In this document: positions 20,584 to 29,069 of the stretch, piece by piece
Layout: each line of letters opens with the position of its first letter
Numbering within the stretch: the first letter of the stretch is position 1
Position numbers and translations under genes: made by a program
Notes under the pieces: model-generated
The model's input: only the letters and a program-made list of their open reading frames with translations
Told to the model about the DNA's origin: nothing
Databases searched by the model: none
Assembly (NCBI GenBank): GCA_030730365.1
Contig: JANQVJ010000037.1
Span: forward strand, 24,648 to 88,647
Origin: Verrucomicrobiales bacterium
GTDB taxonomy: Bacteria > Verrucomicrobiota > Verrucomicrobiia > Verrucomicrobiales > DEV007
Direction: 5' to 3'
Length of the DNA: 64,000 nt

Positions 20584-20655
20584 TGCAGGAAAAGATTGAT
20601 TCGAACGGTCGATTGTTCTATTTCCTCATCACACGAACGATTCACCCGGAACCGC

Positions 20656-20952
20656 ATGAACAGACTGCTCAGCCCGATTTTTCTCTCCGCTGCTCCGGCG
20701 GAGGCGGCTCCGGCGCACGGGAGATTCAAGCACTGTGAGTGCGTTGGCGACTACACCCCGCCTCGCGGCGCCGTCAAAATGTTCACCGCCCGTGTCAAAA
20801 CGGAGTAGCGGCACCGCCATCACGGTCCTCCTTGCGGCCGCAAGATTCCCTACAAGGTGAAAGTGATCACCTATCGCGATCGCTACACCGACGGGACCGC
20901 CCGGACGTGGAAATGTGCCGTGGCCTCCTCCGAGGTCAGTCTCGGAAAGTGA
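20656..20952 (+). pseudogene. Small Cys-containing secreted protein gene interrupted by in-frame TAG
   Basis: A single reading frame from ATG 20656 to TGA 20952 (98 sense or stop codons) is broken only by a TAG at 20806-20808, after 50 codons. Both halves look like one protein: an N-terminal hydrophobic stretch ending near AEAAPAHG, then HCECVGDYTPP, and after the TAG HGPPCGRKIPYKVKVITYRDRYTDG and TWKC. Four or five cysteines span the whole frame. TAG is an ordinary stop in this genome (it ends the metallophosphoesterase gene), so this is most simply a decaying gene; readthrough is possible but unproven. The family is not recognised. Confidence 0.6.
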
Positions 20953-20971
20953 GCCTCGGTTTTGAGATCGC

Positions 20972-22045
20972 TCACGGTTTCTCCGTGACGATGGGCCAGG
21001 ACCCGAGTTGACGGGCGACGGACTCGAAACTGAGGGACTTCAGCGCGATCTTCTGGGATTCATCGATCGCGGCGACGTAGGCATCGTCATCGTGGAGGAT
21101 TTGAGCGATGCGTTCGAAAATGTTTTTCATCCGGATTGTGCCGTCGTCGCTGAAGTCGGGAAAGGCCATGTTCTCGATCGTCGAGCTGCCGCCGGCGCAG
21201 ATTGTCCGGGCGAGGAGACAGTCCCCCGCGACCTGACCGGGCACGGTGCTGCGGTCCATCTGGTAAACGAAGCGGTGCGAGGAAAGCAGCTTCATGTAGT
21301 CCGGGTAGGGTAGGGTCGTCTCGTGTATCTGAAGACAGTCGGGCGGGAAGGCATACGCCAGTTCCCGCAGGATACGGAGGCCGCGCGCCTTGTCCGAGTT
21401 GATCACGGTGACGCGCGGGATCTTGAACTCGTGCGCGAGCGAGGCCGCCCGGGTGACGGCCTGGATGTGATTGCGCGTCTCGGTCTTGAACTCGCGTGTC
21501 CCGATGAGGATCCCGGATCGCTCGTTCACCGGAGTGGAAAAATCCCACGAGGGGAAATCGACCGGGTAGGGCGTCGGGATGAATTTCATCTTTTTCCAGA
21601 AATCGTTCTGGTCGATTGTGCCGACGCGGGGCGGCCAGGCGAGGGTAGGGGAGACGATCCCGTCGGCGAGTGCGAGGATCTCACCGTAAGCCCGCACCGA
21701 CTTGACTGAGTTGAGCTGGTGGGAGATCTGGTTGTGGCTGCACTCCTTCCACGCCACAAGGACGGTGACCCCGGCCTTTTTCAGCTTTCCTACTGCATTC
21801 AGTGTGATCCAGGGGCGTCGGCGGATCAGGACGAGGACGGCATTGAAGCGATCCCGCACCTTCAGAAAATCCTCGGTCGAGTCAAAAAAGGCGCCGTTGG
21901 TGGCGGCGGCATACGCGTGGAAATTCATCGGCGCGTGGATTCCGCGCTGATAGGAATCAGGGCCCCGCGAGTAGTCGAGGTAGGGGTCCCTGCCTTTGGG
22001 ATTCAGGACCGCAAGGCAGACAGGGGACTCGTATTGGATGGCCAT
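20972..22045 (-). CDS. Glycosyltransferase-like protein of unknown specificity
   Basis: A 357-residue protein without signal peptide or membrane segments. The C-terminal half has the look of a GT-B glycosyltransferase: KFIPTPYPVDFPSWDF, an ILIGTREFKTETRN motif at the start of a second Rossmann fold, and VINSDKARGLRILREL. It ends with DGTIRMKNIFERIAQILHDD, a pattern found in GT families that use nucleotide-activated sugars. The classical EX7E motif is not obvious, so the assignment is moderate. The gene is convergent with the broken small gene to the left, and a tRNA gene lies just upstream on the same strand. Confidence 0.6.
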   Translation of the reverse strand: MAIQYESPVCLAVLNPKGRDPYLDYSRGPDSYQRGIHAPMNFHAYAAATNGAFFDSTEDFLKVRDRFNAVLVLIRRRPWITLNAVGKLKKAGVTVLVAWKECSHNQISHQLNSVKSVRAYGEILALADGIVSPTLAWPPRVGTIDQNDFWKKMKFIPTPYPVDFPSWDFSTPVNERSGILIGTREFKTETRNHIQAVTRAASLAHEFKIPRVTVINSDKARGLRILRELAYAFPPDCLQIHETTLPYPDYMKLLSSHRFVYQMDRSTVPGQVAGDCLLARTICAGGSSTIENMAFPDFSDDGTIRMKNIFERIAQILHDDDAYVAAIDESQKIALKSLSFESVARQLGSWPIVTEKP

Positions 22046-22052
22046 TGGAAGA

Positions 22053-22127
22053 TGGTGCGCGATACTGGATTTGAACCAGTGACCCCCACCGTGTCAAGGT
22101 GATGCTCTACCCCTGAGCTAACCGCGC
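22053..22127 (-). tRNA. tRNA-Val(GAC), CCA encoded
   Basis: On the minus strand a complete cloverleaf folds: acceptor GCGCGGT pairing with ATCGCGC (one G-T pair), D arm GCTC...GAGC, anticodon stem TCACC/GGTGG with loop TTGACAC giving anticodon GAC, and T arm ACTGG-TTCAAAT-CCAGT. The discriminator A is followed by an encoded CCA. Length 75 nt including CCA. It reads GUC/GUU valine codons. It stands alone; no attachment-site repeat was seen around its 3-prime end. Confidence 0.95.
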
Positions 22128-22218
22128 CTATTTCCCCCCAATGAGAGGGCCGCGAATGTAGACGCAGGAGAGTGCATCCGCAACTGGAATATTTCCGGAC
22201 CTCGTCGAGGGTGGGAGA

Positions 22219-23079
22219 GTGCCCGCTTTAACTATTTTTGACCGTGTTCTTCATGTTGCCGCTGGGAGGATAAAACTGCGCGTGCGCGAGTGGCTTCCCT
22301 CCGGCCCCGAAAAGGGGCAGGTCCTCATTTTGCATGGGCTTGGAGACCATGCCGCGCGTCATGATTGGGCTGCGTCTCTCATCACTGACGCCGGGTATCG
22401 GGCGGTGGGCTTCGATTGGCCCGGGAATGGTGAGTCCGACGGAGTCAGGGGCGACATGCCGACGGTGGCTGAGTCGGGGAGACTTCTTGAGGAGGTGATC
22501 CAAGCGCTCGCCTTGCGCCCCCAGGGCATTTTCGCTCATTCCACGGGAGCCTTTCTCGCGCTGCACTGGCTTGGCGGGTTGGCACAGCCGCTCGACGGAC
22601 TACGCTGGGCCTGGATTAGTTCTCCTCTTCTCGTGCCTTCCCACGGGCAGCCGGGGTTGAAAATATCCCTCGCTCGTCTTCTCGCGGCCGGTTTCCCGCG
22701 ACTTACCCTCAGCACTGGGGTGAGGCAGAAGAGTTGTTACCACACTGGATTCGATCCTTTGATCGACGCGGCTTTGAAAAAAGATGGGAGTCATCGGCGA
22801 ATCTCGCTGAGATTTGCGACCGATCTTCTAGCGGCGGAGAAGTTCTTACTCGAAGCCGCCTCGCGCATCCCGGGTACCCCGGCTTTTCTCGTGACTCAGG
22901 GCACGGAAGACAAAGTGTGCCCTCCGCATTACGTCGAGGCCCTTTATGCCAGCCTTCCGGGAATGGAAAAGTGCCTCGTCTTTGCCTCCGGCGCTCGACA
23001 TGAACCCTTTCGCGAAAAGGACCACCGGGCGATCACGAACGCGGTGCGGTCCTGGCTCGATCTGCGGGACGCTCGGTAA
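22219..23079 (+). CDS. Alpha/beta hydrolase (monoacylglycerol lipase-like)
   Basis: A 286-residue cytoplasmic alpha/beta hydrolase of the S33/monoacylglycerol-lipase type. The oxyanion-loop motif is LILHGLGDHAARHDW. The nucleophile elbow is AHSTG with Ser108. The acid is the Asp in TQGTEDKVCPP, and the histidine lies in GARHEPFREKDH. The start is a GTG at 22219 with a purine-rich GGTGGGAGAG just upstream. It probably cleaves a lipid or ester. The gene lies between a tRNA and an FHA protein gene (61-nt gap) and may be expressed with the latter. Confidence 0.88.
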   Translation: MPALTIFDRVLHVAAGRIKLRVREWLPSGPEKGQVLILHGLGDHAARHDWAASLITDAGYRAVGFDWPGNGESDGVRGDMPTVAESGRLLEEVIQALALRPQGIFAHSTGAFLALHWLGGLAQPLDGLRWAWISSPLLVPSHGQPGLKISLARLLAAGFPRLTLSTGVRQKSCYHTGFDPLIDAALKKDGSHRRISLRFATDLLAAEKFLLEAASRIPGTPAFLVTQGTEDKVCPPHYVEALYASLPGMEKCLVFASGARHEPFREKDHRAITNAVRSWLDLRDAR

Positions 23080-23140
23080 AAGAGACCCCGGAGGACGGAA
23101 CGGATTGACAGAGCGCCATCTTTTTCCCACACTAACGGCT

Positions 23141-23845
23141 ATGTCATCAGCAGAGTTTTCTCTCATCATATGTCTCCCCGACGAAGCACCTGCCCGGCAC
23201 GACCTCTCTGACGGAGCAGTCTCGATCGGGCGCAGCCCGGATAACGGACTCCAGATTCTCGTCGCCGAAGTTTCGGTGAAACACGGTAGCATCGGGCGGG
23301 AGGGAGAGGCCTTTATCCTTGCCGATTCCGGCTCGACCAATGGAACCACTGTCAACGGAGCGCCCGTCGGGTCCGATGGGGTAGCCCTCAGTCCTATGGA
23401 CAAGATCGTTTTCGGCACGTTCGTTCCGGCCTATTTCGTTCCCTCTGTCGTTCTCGATTCGACCCCGATGGAGGAGCTCATCGCCTCGATCGAAGCGGCT
23501 CCGAAGGTCGCTGCCCCTGCCGCCCATCTGAAAACTGCCCCTGTCGCCACCGCCGTCCGTGCCGCCGTTCCACTTCCGGGAGAGCCTGCCGCCGGTTCTT
23601 CCACGGTGAAGCTCGATCAGGTGCGCGGTCCCGCTCCCAGCGGGATACGTCCCGCCACCGTTCCGCTTGCGCCGCGCCAGCCTCTCCCCGGTGGCCCCGC
23701 CGCGCCGCGTCCGGCCGGAGTCCAGCCCGCGAAGTTGCCCGCCGTTCCGCCGGCCGGGTCGCCTGCTCCAATTCCCCTGAAACGTCCTGCTCCCGGAGCG
23801 GCGACGATTCCGCTGCCGAAGCTTCCGCCGAAGCCGGGTGCCTGA
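23141..23845 (+). CDS. FHA domain protein with Pro/Ala-rich tail
   Basis: A 234-residue protein. The N-terminal forkhead-associated domain (about residues 5-95) has the phosphothreonine-binding landmarks SIGRSPDN, SVKHGSI and GSTNGTTVNG, so it should recognise phosphothreonine peptides. The rest (about 120-234) is a low-complexity Pro/Ala/Gly/Lys chain without a predicted fold. No signal peptide or transmembrane segment. No Ser/Thr kinase lies in the window, so its partner is unknown. The ATG at 23141 was chosen because the frame upstream is shadow of the hydrolase gene. Confidence 0.88.
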   Translation: MSSAEFSLIICLPDEAPARHDLSDGAVSIGRSPDNGLQILVAEVSVKHGSIGREGEAFILADSGSTNGTTVNGAPVGSDGVALSPMDKIVFGTFVPAYFVPSVVLDSTPMEELIASIEAAPKVAAPAAHLKTAPVATAVRAAVPLPGEPAAGSSTVKLDQVRGPAPSGIRPATVPLAPRQPLPGGPAAPRPAGVQPAKLPAVPPAGSPAPIPLKRPAPGAATIPLPKLPPKPGA

Positions 23846-23913
23846 GCCGCCTTTCGGTCCTTACCCGTTCGGCCGGCCCGTTGCTCGTTCCCGAGACGGG
23901 CTGCGGTGTTTGC

Positions 23914-23937
23914 GCGTCAGTGCGTCAGTGCGTCAGT
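23914..23937. repeat. Tandem repeat, 8 bp x 3 (GCGTCAGT)
   Basis: Three perfect copies of GCGTCAGT lie head to tail, followed by GCA. The unit is not a multiple of three and the array covers the stop codon (23925-23927) of the leftward DUF4159 gene, so a gain or loss of one copy would change where that protein ends. Confidence 0.9.
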
Positions 23938-24809
23938 GCATAGAAGACAATGTTGATGCCGAGGGGGTAGGCGTATTTCTCCGAAAACTCGCGGAAATAC
24001 CAGGGATCGGTCCCTTCCTCCTCCCAGCCGTCACCAAGGTCGGTGTTGAAGCAGATCATCATGCAAATGCGACCCGCATCGTCTAGAATGGCGCGGTAGT
24101 GGGGCGTCTCGGATCCCGGTTTGTTCCATTCGTAGGTGATGCCTTCTTCCCGTCCCATCATCGCCATGCCCACGGCGGGAATTTGCGGTTTCATGTCGAG
24201 ACTGAAGACCATGTGGAAAATGGGGTGATCGAGTTCAAGCTCGACCCACTCGCGATCGGGGAAGATCTGGCGCAGAGCTCGCTCGAAGTTTTTCCACTCA
24301 TAGTGGCCCCAGAAGTCGTCGACCATGATGAAGCCGCCGTTCAGAAGGTAGTCCCGGAGTGTCTGCGCTTCTTCGTCCGTGATCCAAATGTCCCCGGGCT
24401 CGATCATGTAGATGAAGGGATAATGGCGCAGTTGTTCCGCGTCGATGTCGACGATGGCGCCTTTAGGATCGACTTGCAGTGAGGTGAGCTGCTGGAGCCG
24501 GTAGGAGAAATTCAGCTCACTGTCCGGGTAGTCGATGAGCCATTTCGCCCGCTGTCCCATCCATGTCCCGGAATTGTAACGGAGCCGGGCAAAGGTAAAG
24601 ACGTCGTTGGGAAGCTCGGGGTTGACACTCCAGTCGGGGAAATCATAGTAGCGCCCGCCGCGCCACTCGCGAGGGTCCTCGGGCATTTGACGATCCTGAA
24701 TCCCGAAGTAGGTGGTCCTCGCGAAGTCGGATCGATCCTGGGTGAGTCCGATGGCGGTGAAAAACAGCAGCGCAAGAAGGCCGAGAGATTTCAGGGACGT
24801 GCGGTGCAT
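23925..24809 (-). CDS. Exported DUF4159 domain protein
   Basis: A 294-residue protein with an N-terminal signal peptide (MHRTSLKSLGLLALLFFTAIGLTQ) and a DUF4159 domain over most of its length, including FTFARLRYNSGTWM near the start, and LRDYLLNGGFIMVDDFWG and ICFNTDLGDGWEEEG later. DUF4159 proteins resemble the amidotransferase/gliding-linked GldG fold and are common beside MoxR/DUF58 clusters, but no such cluster is here. Function is unknown; a periplasmic location is expected. The ATG at 24809 gives the signal peptide. The final residues ALTH and stop lie in the 8-bp tandem repeat. Confidence 0.85.
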   Translation of the reverse strand: MHRTSLKSLGLLALLFFTAIGLTQDRSDFARTTYFGIQDRQMPEDPREWRGGRYYDFPDWSVNPELPNDVFTFARLRYNSGTWMGQRAKWLIDYPDSELNFSYRLQQLTSLQVDPKGAIVDIDAEQLRHYPFIYMIEPGDIWITDEEAQTLRDYLLNGGFIMVDDFWGHYEWKNFERALRQIFPDREWVELELDHPIFHMVFSLDMKPQIPAVGMAMMGREEGITYEWNKPGSETPHYRAILDDAGRICMMICFNTDLGDGWEEEGTDPWYFREFSEKYAYPLGINIVFYALTH

Positions 24810-24880
24810 GGGTAAACGATGGCTCAAAGAGCGGGTTAAAGACAGAAAAAACGCAGGATTCCGCGGAGGAAAAACCTTTT

Positions 24881-24895
24881 TTAGAATAGTTCTTG
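24881..24895. promoter_or_regulatory. PerR/Fur-like box upstream of the Fur-family gene
   Basis: TTAGAATAGTTCTTG lies 42 nt before the regulator ATG. It matches the left arm and core of the PerR/Fur 7-1-7 box (TTAGAAT-n-nTTCTnn) and has an AGAA-TAG-TTCT dyad at its centre. It lies in the gap between the DUF4159 gene and the regulator. This would allow autoregulation and control of suf by iron or peroxide; binding is inference. Confidence 0.45.
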
Positions 24896-24937
24896 ATCTA
24901 AACAACCTTTTGGCTGTTGGTGGCGTAACTGAAATCG

Positions 24938-25384
24938 ATGGCGCAAAATAGGACAGTTTCCAAGGCAACCGAGGACTTCGGCGGGCTTCGCATGACGAAG
25001 CAGCGTCAGGCGGTATACGATGTTCTTTCCGATCTCGGGCCGCAGCATCCGACCGCTGCGGAAGTCTTTGTGACGGCAAAAGAGCGCATGCCCTCGATTT
25101 CACTCGCGACCGTTTACAACTGTCTCGAGACCCTCACCGGAGCGGGGGCGATCAAGCAGGTAAACATCGACCGCGAAGCCTCACGGTATTGCCCGAATCT
25201 TCAGCCTCATGCCCACTTTTACTGCACCGGCTGCAACCAAGTTTTCGATATCGGCCTCGAGCGCGGTGCCGATGCCGAGTCGGTCTGGTCCCTCCCCGCC
25301 GGCTGCCGTGTCGAGGAGATGCATGTCGCGATGCGCGGCATCTGCGGGCGTTGCCCGAACTGCAGCACCGCCGCCAAATCCTGA
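24938..25384 (+). CDS. Fur/PerR family transcriptional regulator
   Basis: A 148-residue Fur-family repressor. An N-terminal winged helix (about 18-85; [28 protein letters not shown] is the recognition region) is followed by a dimerisation domain with metal-site residues HAHFYC and two zinc CxxC pairs (CTGC, CGRCPNC). It lies 28 nt upstream of sufC and is very likely the first gene of the suf transcript. Iron or peroxide responsive control of Fe-S cluster assembly is expected. PerR versus Fur cannot be decided from sequence alone. An alternative ATG at 24992 would drop 18 residues. Confidence 0.92.
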   Translation: MAQNRTVSKATEDFGGLRMTKQRQAVYDVLSDLGPQHPTAAEVFVTAKERMPSISLATVYNCLETLTGAGAIKQVNIDREASRYCPNLQPHAHFYCTGCNQVFDIGLERGADAESVWSLPAGCRVEEMHVAMRGICGRCPNCSTAAKS

Positions 25385-25412
25385 ACTTTCCCCTCCCTTC
25401 CCTTTTCCAAAA

Positions 25413-26171
25413 ATGAGTCAGTCCCTGAAAATTGATAACCTGCACGCCACCGTTGATGGCACCGAGATCCTAAAAGGCCTCACCCTCGAGATTCCTAAGG
25501 GCGAAGTCCACGCCATCATGGGCCCGAACGGCTCGGGCAAGTCGACTCTTTCCAAAGTCATGGCCGGTCATGAAGACTATACCGTCACGGCTGGTTCGGT
25601 CATGCTCGACGATATCAACCTGCTCGAGCTCGAGATAGACGAGCGGTCGCGCTCCGGCTTCTTTCTCGCCTTCCAGTACCCGCACGAGATCCCCGGGGTC
25701 AGCAATGCAAACTTCCTCCGCGCCGCGCGGCAGGCTCGCCTCCCCAAGGGTGAGGAAGTTGATGCGGTCGCTTTTTACAAGGAGATGTATCTGAAAATGG
25801 ACGAACTTGGGATGGACCGCAAGTTCACCGGTCGCTCGGTCAACGAGGGCTTCTCCGGCGGCGAGAAAAAACGCAACGAGATCCTCCAGATGATGATGCT
25901 CGAACCCACCTACGCAGTGCTCGACGAGACCGATAGCGGACTCGACATCGATGCGCTCCGGGTTGTCGCCGAGGGGGTCAATGCCATGCGTTCGCCGGAG
26001 CGGGGCTTCCTTATTATTACGCACTACCAGCGGCTCCTCGACTACATCGTGCCCGATGTCGTCCACGTCATGTATGACGGGCGCATCATCAAGACGGGCG
26101 GCAAAGATCTTGCCCTCGATCTCGAGGAAAAAGGCTACGACTGGGTGACGAAAGAACTCGTCCCCGCCTGA
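25413..26171 (+). CDS. sufC: Fe-S cluster assembly ATPase SufC
   Basis: A 252-residue ABC-type ATPase of the SUF Fe-S cluster scaffold. Walker A is GPNGSGKST, the ABC signature [11 protein letters not shown], and the Walker B region [13 protein letters not shown] is exactly the SufC form. No membrane domain. It drives conformational change in the SufBCD complex. It starts 28 nt after the Fur/PerR gene and is followed 51 nt later by sufB, so the order is regulator-sufC-sufB-sufD. No sufS, sufE or sufU lies in the window; the cysteine desulfurase must be elsewhere. Confidence 0.97.
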   Translation: MSQSLKIDNLHATVDGTEILKGLTLEIPKGEVHAIMGPNGSGKSTLSKVMAGHEDYTVTAGSVMLDDINLLELEIDERSRSGFFLAFQYPHEIPGVSNANFLRAARQARLPKGEEVDAVAFYKEMYLKMDELGMDRKFTGRSVNEGFSGGEKKRNEILQMMMLEPTYAVLDETDSGLDIDALRVVAEGVNAMRSPERGFLIITHYQRLLDYIVPDVVHVMYDGRIIKTGGKDLALDLEEKGYDWVTKELVPA

Positions 26172-26222
26172 GCACCTCTGACACTTTTCTGACGGATAAC
26201 TTTACCAAAGGACAACACGACC

Positions 26223-27638
26223 ATGGCAGGCAGCGCAACACTCGAAGCGGTCAATATCGATCAGGATGAAGGCAACTTCTCCTACCCTGAAGACTACGCC
26301 CACGACGCGGGCTACGGTCTCAATGAGGGCACCGTCGACTACATCTCGAACATCAAGGGAGAAGCCGAGTGGATTCGCGAGTTCCGTCACAAGGCGCTCA
26401 AGGTCTTTTTCGCCAAGCCCATGCCAACCCACTGGGCGAGCAAGGATCTGGAAAACATCATTTTCAACAACATCCGGTATTATCTCTCCAAAGGCCAGGC
26501 CCCGACCCGCAGTTGGGACGAGGTTCCTGACGATGTCAAAAAAACCTTCGAGCGCCTCGGGATCCCGGAGAAAGAGCGCAAGTATCTCGCCGGAGTCGAG
26601 GCCCAGTTTGACAGCGAGGCGGCTTACTCGAACGTGAAGGAAGAGCTCACCAAAGAGGGTGTTATCTTCGTCAACTCAACCGAAGGACTCCGCGAGCATC
26701 CCGAGATTTTCCGCAAATGGTTCGGCAAGGTCATCCCGACCGGGGATAATAAATTCTCCGCGCTGAACAGTGCCGTGTTTTCGGGTGGCAGCTTCATTTA
26801 CGTGCCGCCGGGGCTGAAGGTGAAGCATCCGCTCCAGGCGTATTTCCGCATCAATGCGGAGAACTTCGGCCAGTTCGAGCGCACCCTCATCATCGTCGAT
26901 GAAGGCGCCGAGGTGACCTACATGGAGGGCTGCACCGCGCCCAAGTTCGAGACCGCCACGCTTCACAGCGCCGTTGTCGAGCTTGTGGCGATGAAGGATG
27001 CGAAGATCCAGTACATCACTGTGCAGAACTGGTCGAATAACGTCTTCAACCTTGTCACCAAACGCGGCCTTGCCCATGAAAATGCGGAGATCCGCTGGAT
27101 CGACTGCAACATCGGGTCGCGTCTCACGATGAAGTATCCCGGCGTCATCATGAAAGGCCGCAAGGCCCGCGGCGAAGTCATCTCGATCGCCCTGGCGAAC
27201 AACGGCCAGCACCAGGACACCGGTGCGAAGATGATTCACGCCGCCGACGAGACGACTTCTAACATTGTCGCCAAGTCCATTTCCGTGGGCACCGGTCAAT
27301 CGACTTATCGCGGACAGGTGCATATTCCCAGGCATCTCAAAGGCTGCAAGAACAACACCGAATGCGACGCCCTCCTCATCAACTCGAGCAGCCGCACTGA
27401 CACCTACCCCGCCATCACCGTGCGCGGCAATCAGCACTCGACTCAGCACGAGGCCAGTGTCAGCCAGGTTAGTGAAGACCAGATCTTCTACATGAAACAG
27501 CGCGGTCTCAGCGAAGGCGAGGCGATGAGCCTCAGTGTGAACGGCTTCGTCAACGATCTCGTCCGGGAATTCCCAATGGAGTACAGCGTCGAGCTGAAAC
27601 GCCTCATCGACATGGAAATGGAAGGCAGCGTCGGCTGA
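26223..27638 (+). CDS. sufB: Fe-S cluster assembly scaffold SufB
   Basis: A 471-residue SufB protein, the main scaffold for Fe-S cluster building with SufC and SufD. Family stretches are clear: [18 protein letters not shown] at the start, the beta-helix core with [31 protein letters not shown], and the conserved end [29 protein letters not shown]. Length matches the family. It lies 51 nt after sufC and 56 nt before sufD. The protein uses many Fe-S and cysteine positions, including the CTAP site that follows the GC dipeptide. Confidence 0.97.
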   Translation: MAGSATLEAVNIDQDEGNFSYPEDYAHDAGYGLNEGTVDYISNIKGEAEWIREFRHKALKVFFAKPMPTHWASKDLENIIFNNIRYYLSKGQAPTRSWDEVPDDVKKTFERLGIPEKERKYLAGVEAQFDSEAAYSNVKEELTKEGVIFVNSTEGLREHPEIFRKWFGKVIPTGDNKFSALNSAVFSGGSFIYVPPGLKVKHPLQAYFRINAENFGQFERTLIIVDEGAEVTYMEGCTAPKFETATLHSAVVELVAMKDAKIQYITVQNWSNNVFNLVTKRGLAHENAEIRWIDCNIGSRLTMKYPGVIMKGRKARGEVISIALANNGQHQDTGAKMIHAADETTSNIVAKSISVGTGQSTYRGQVHIPRHLKGCKNNTECDALLINSSSRTDTYPAITVRGNQHSTQHEASVSQVSEDQIFYMKQRGLSEGEAMSLSVNGFVNDLVREFPMEYSVELKRLIDMEMEGSVG

Positions 27639-27694
27639 TTCGATATTTCTCTACTACCCTTCTTCTTCACTTCTCTACTTCTTTTCCCAGACAG

Positions 27695-29047
27695 ATGTCT
27701 ATTGTCCTTACGCCTATGGAGGAAGCGATCACTCTCGAGCCGACCGATCTCTGGCTTTCGAACCCTCCAGTGACCGATTCCGATGCCGCGACTCCAATCT
27801 GGTACCGCGAGATTCAGGAAAAATCGTGGGAGCGCTTTAAGGAGCTGCCCGTCCCGACGCGGACGAATCAGCACTGGCGTTTCGCTGACTTGAAAATGAT
27901 CCGCTTCGCCGATCTGGCTCCCGCCGTCCCTGCGTCGGATCCCGCGAGCCTCGTGGCACGTGCGAAGGCAAATCGTCCGGCGGATTTTGCGGCCCATTTT
28001 GTCTTCGCCAACAACCGGCTCATCCATTCCGAGATCGTCGATCTTCCTGGCGGCGCGATCTGTCTTCCGCTGAACGAGGCTCTCGCCACCCACGGCGATC
28101 TCCTCCGCGGCCACTTCCTTCAGGAGACTCAGACCCTCGGCGGAGACAAGTTCGCTGCGCTCCACGGAGCCGCGACTCTCGGCGGACTTTTTGTGCATTT
28201 CCCGAAAGGCTGTATCAGTGACAAACCCGTTCTTGTCCATCACTTCAGCGGAGGTGAGAGCCAACTCACTTTCCCCCACACTCTCGTGATCGCCGAAGAC
28301 AATGCCGCGGTCTCCGTCGTTGATGTCTTCGAATCCATCGCCGCGTCCGAGCAGACCCTGACTATCGGCGTGGTCGATCTCATCGCCGATCGTGGCGGAA
28401 AGATCCAGTATGTCTTGCTCCAGAATCTCAGCGAAAACGGTGCGAAGCATGTCCAGATCAATAACACCCGTGCCGGACGCGATGCCTCGGTCAAGGTGGG
28501 CTTCATCAACCTCGGGGCCGCCTGGGTCCGCAACGAGTCCCTCAATCGCATGACGGACAACGGCGCCGATTGCCAGATCTTCAGCGCGAACCTCGCCAAC
28601 GGCATCCAGGAATACGACCAGCGCACCCTGCAATCGCACGAAGCCCAGCACACCACGAGCGATCTCTTTTTCAAAAACGCCCTCTACAACAAATCGCGCA
28701 CGATTTTCTCGGGGCTCATCCACGTGAAGCCGGGAGCGCACCACACCGATTCCTTTCAGACCTGCCGTAATCTTCTCGGCAGTGAAGAGGCCGAGGCGAA
28801 CTCCATGCCCGGTCTCGAAATCGACGCCGATCAGGTGAAATGTTCGCACGGGTCGACCTCGGGTCAGATCAGTGACGAAGAGATCTTCTACCTTCAGGCT
28901 CGCGGCATTCCCGCCGACGACGCCCGCAAGATCATCAGCCTCGGATTCCTCAACGAATCGATCGAGAAACTCGAAGGTGATGAGCTCAAAGGGTATCTCT
29001 TCAGTGCCGTCGAGCGGAAGTTCACGCACCTCGACGAAAGCGCCTGA
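27695..29047 (+). CDS. sufD: Fe-S cluster assembly protein SufD
   Basis: A 450-residue SufD, paralogous to SufB and needed for iron acquisition in the SufBCD complex. The C-terminal family block is clear: VKCSHGSTSGQISDEEIFYLQARGIPADDAR. The N-terminal half is helical and acidic. An ATG at 27695 is used; a second at 27716 would drop seven residues. It ends 22 nt from the convergent NtrC-type regulator gene. It completes the suf block regulator-sufC-sufB-sufD. Confidence 0.95.
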   Translation: MSIVLTPMEEAITLEPTDLWLSNPPVTDSDAATPIWYREIQEKSWERFKELPVPTRTNQHWRFADLKMIRFADLAPAVPASDPASLVARAKANRPADFAAHFVFANNRLIHSEIVDLPGGAICLPLNEALATHGDLLRGHFLQETQTLGGDKFAALHGAATLGGLFVHFPKGCISDKPVLVHHFSGGESQLTFPHTLVIAEDNAAVSVVDVFESIAASEQTLTIGVVDLIADRGGKIQYVLLQNLSENGAKHVQINNTRAGRDASVKVGFINLGAAWVRNESLNRMTDNGADCQIFSANLANGIQEYDQRTLQSHEAQHTTSDLFFKNALYNKSRTIFSGLIHVKPGAHHTDSFQTCRNLLGSEEAEANSMPGLEIDADQVKCSHGSTSGQISDEEIFYLQARGIPADDARKIISLGFLNESIEKLEGDELKGYLFSAVERKFTHLDESA

Positions 29048-29069
29048 TCAGGGGCGTCCGGCGGATCTC

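Noticed and set aside
22053..22127. tRNA-Val as an integration site
   Set aside because: No direct repeat of the tRNA 3-prime end, no integrase and no change of gene content nearby.
27488..29029. 513-codon minus-strand frame opposite sufD
   Set aside because: No recognisable domain; sufD on the plus strand is a strong family match, so this is an antisense shadow.
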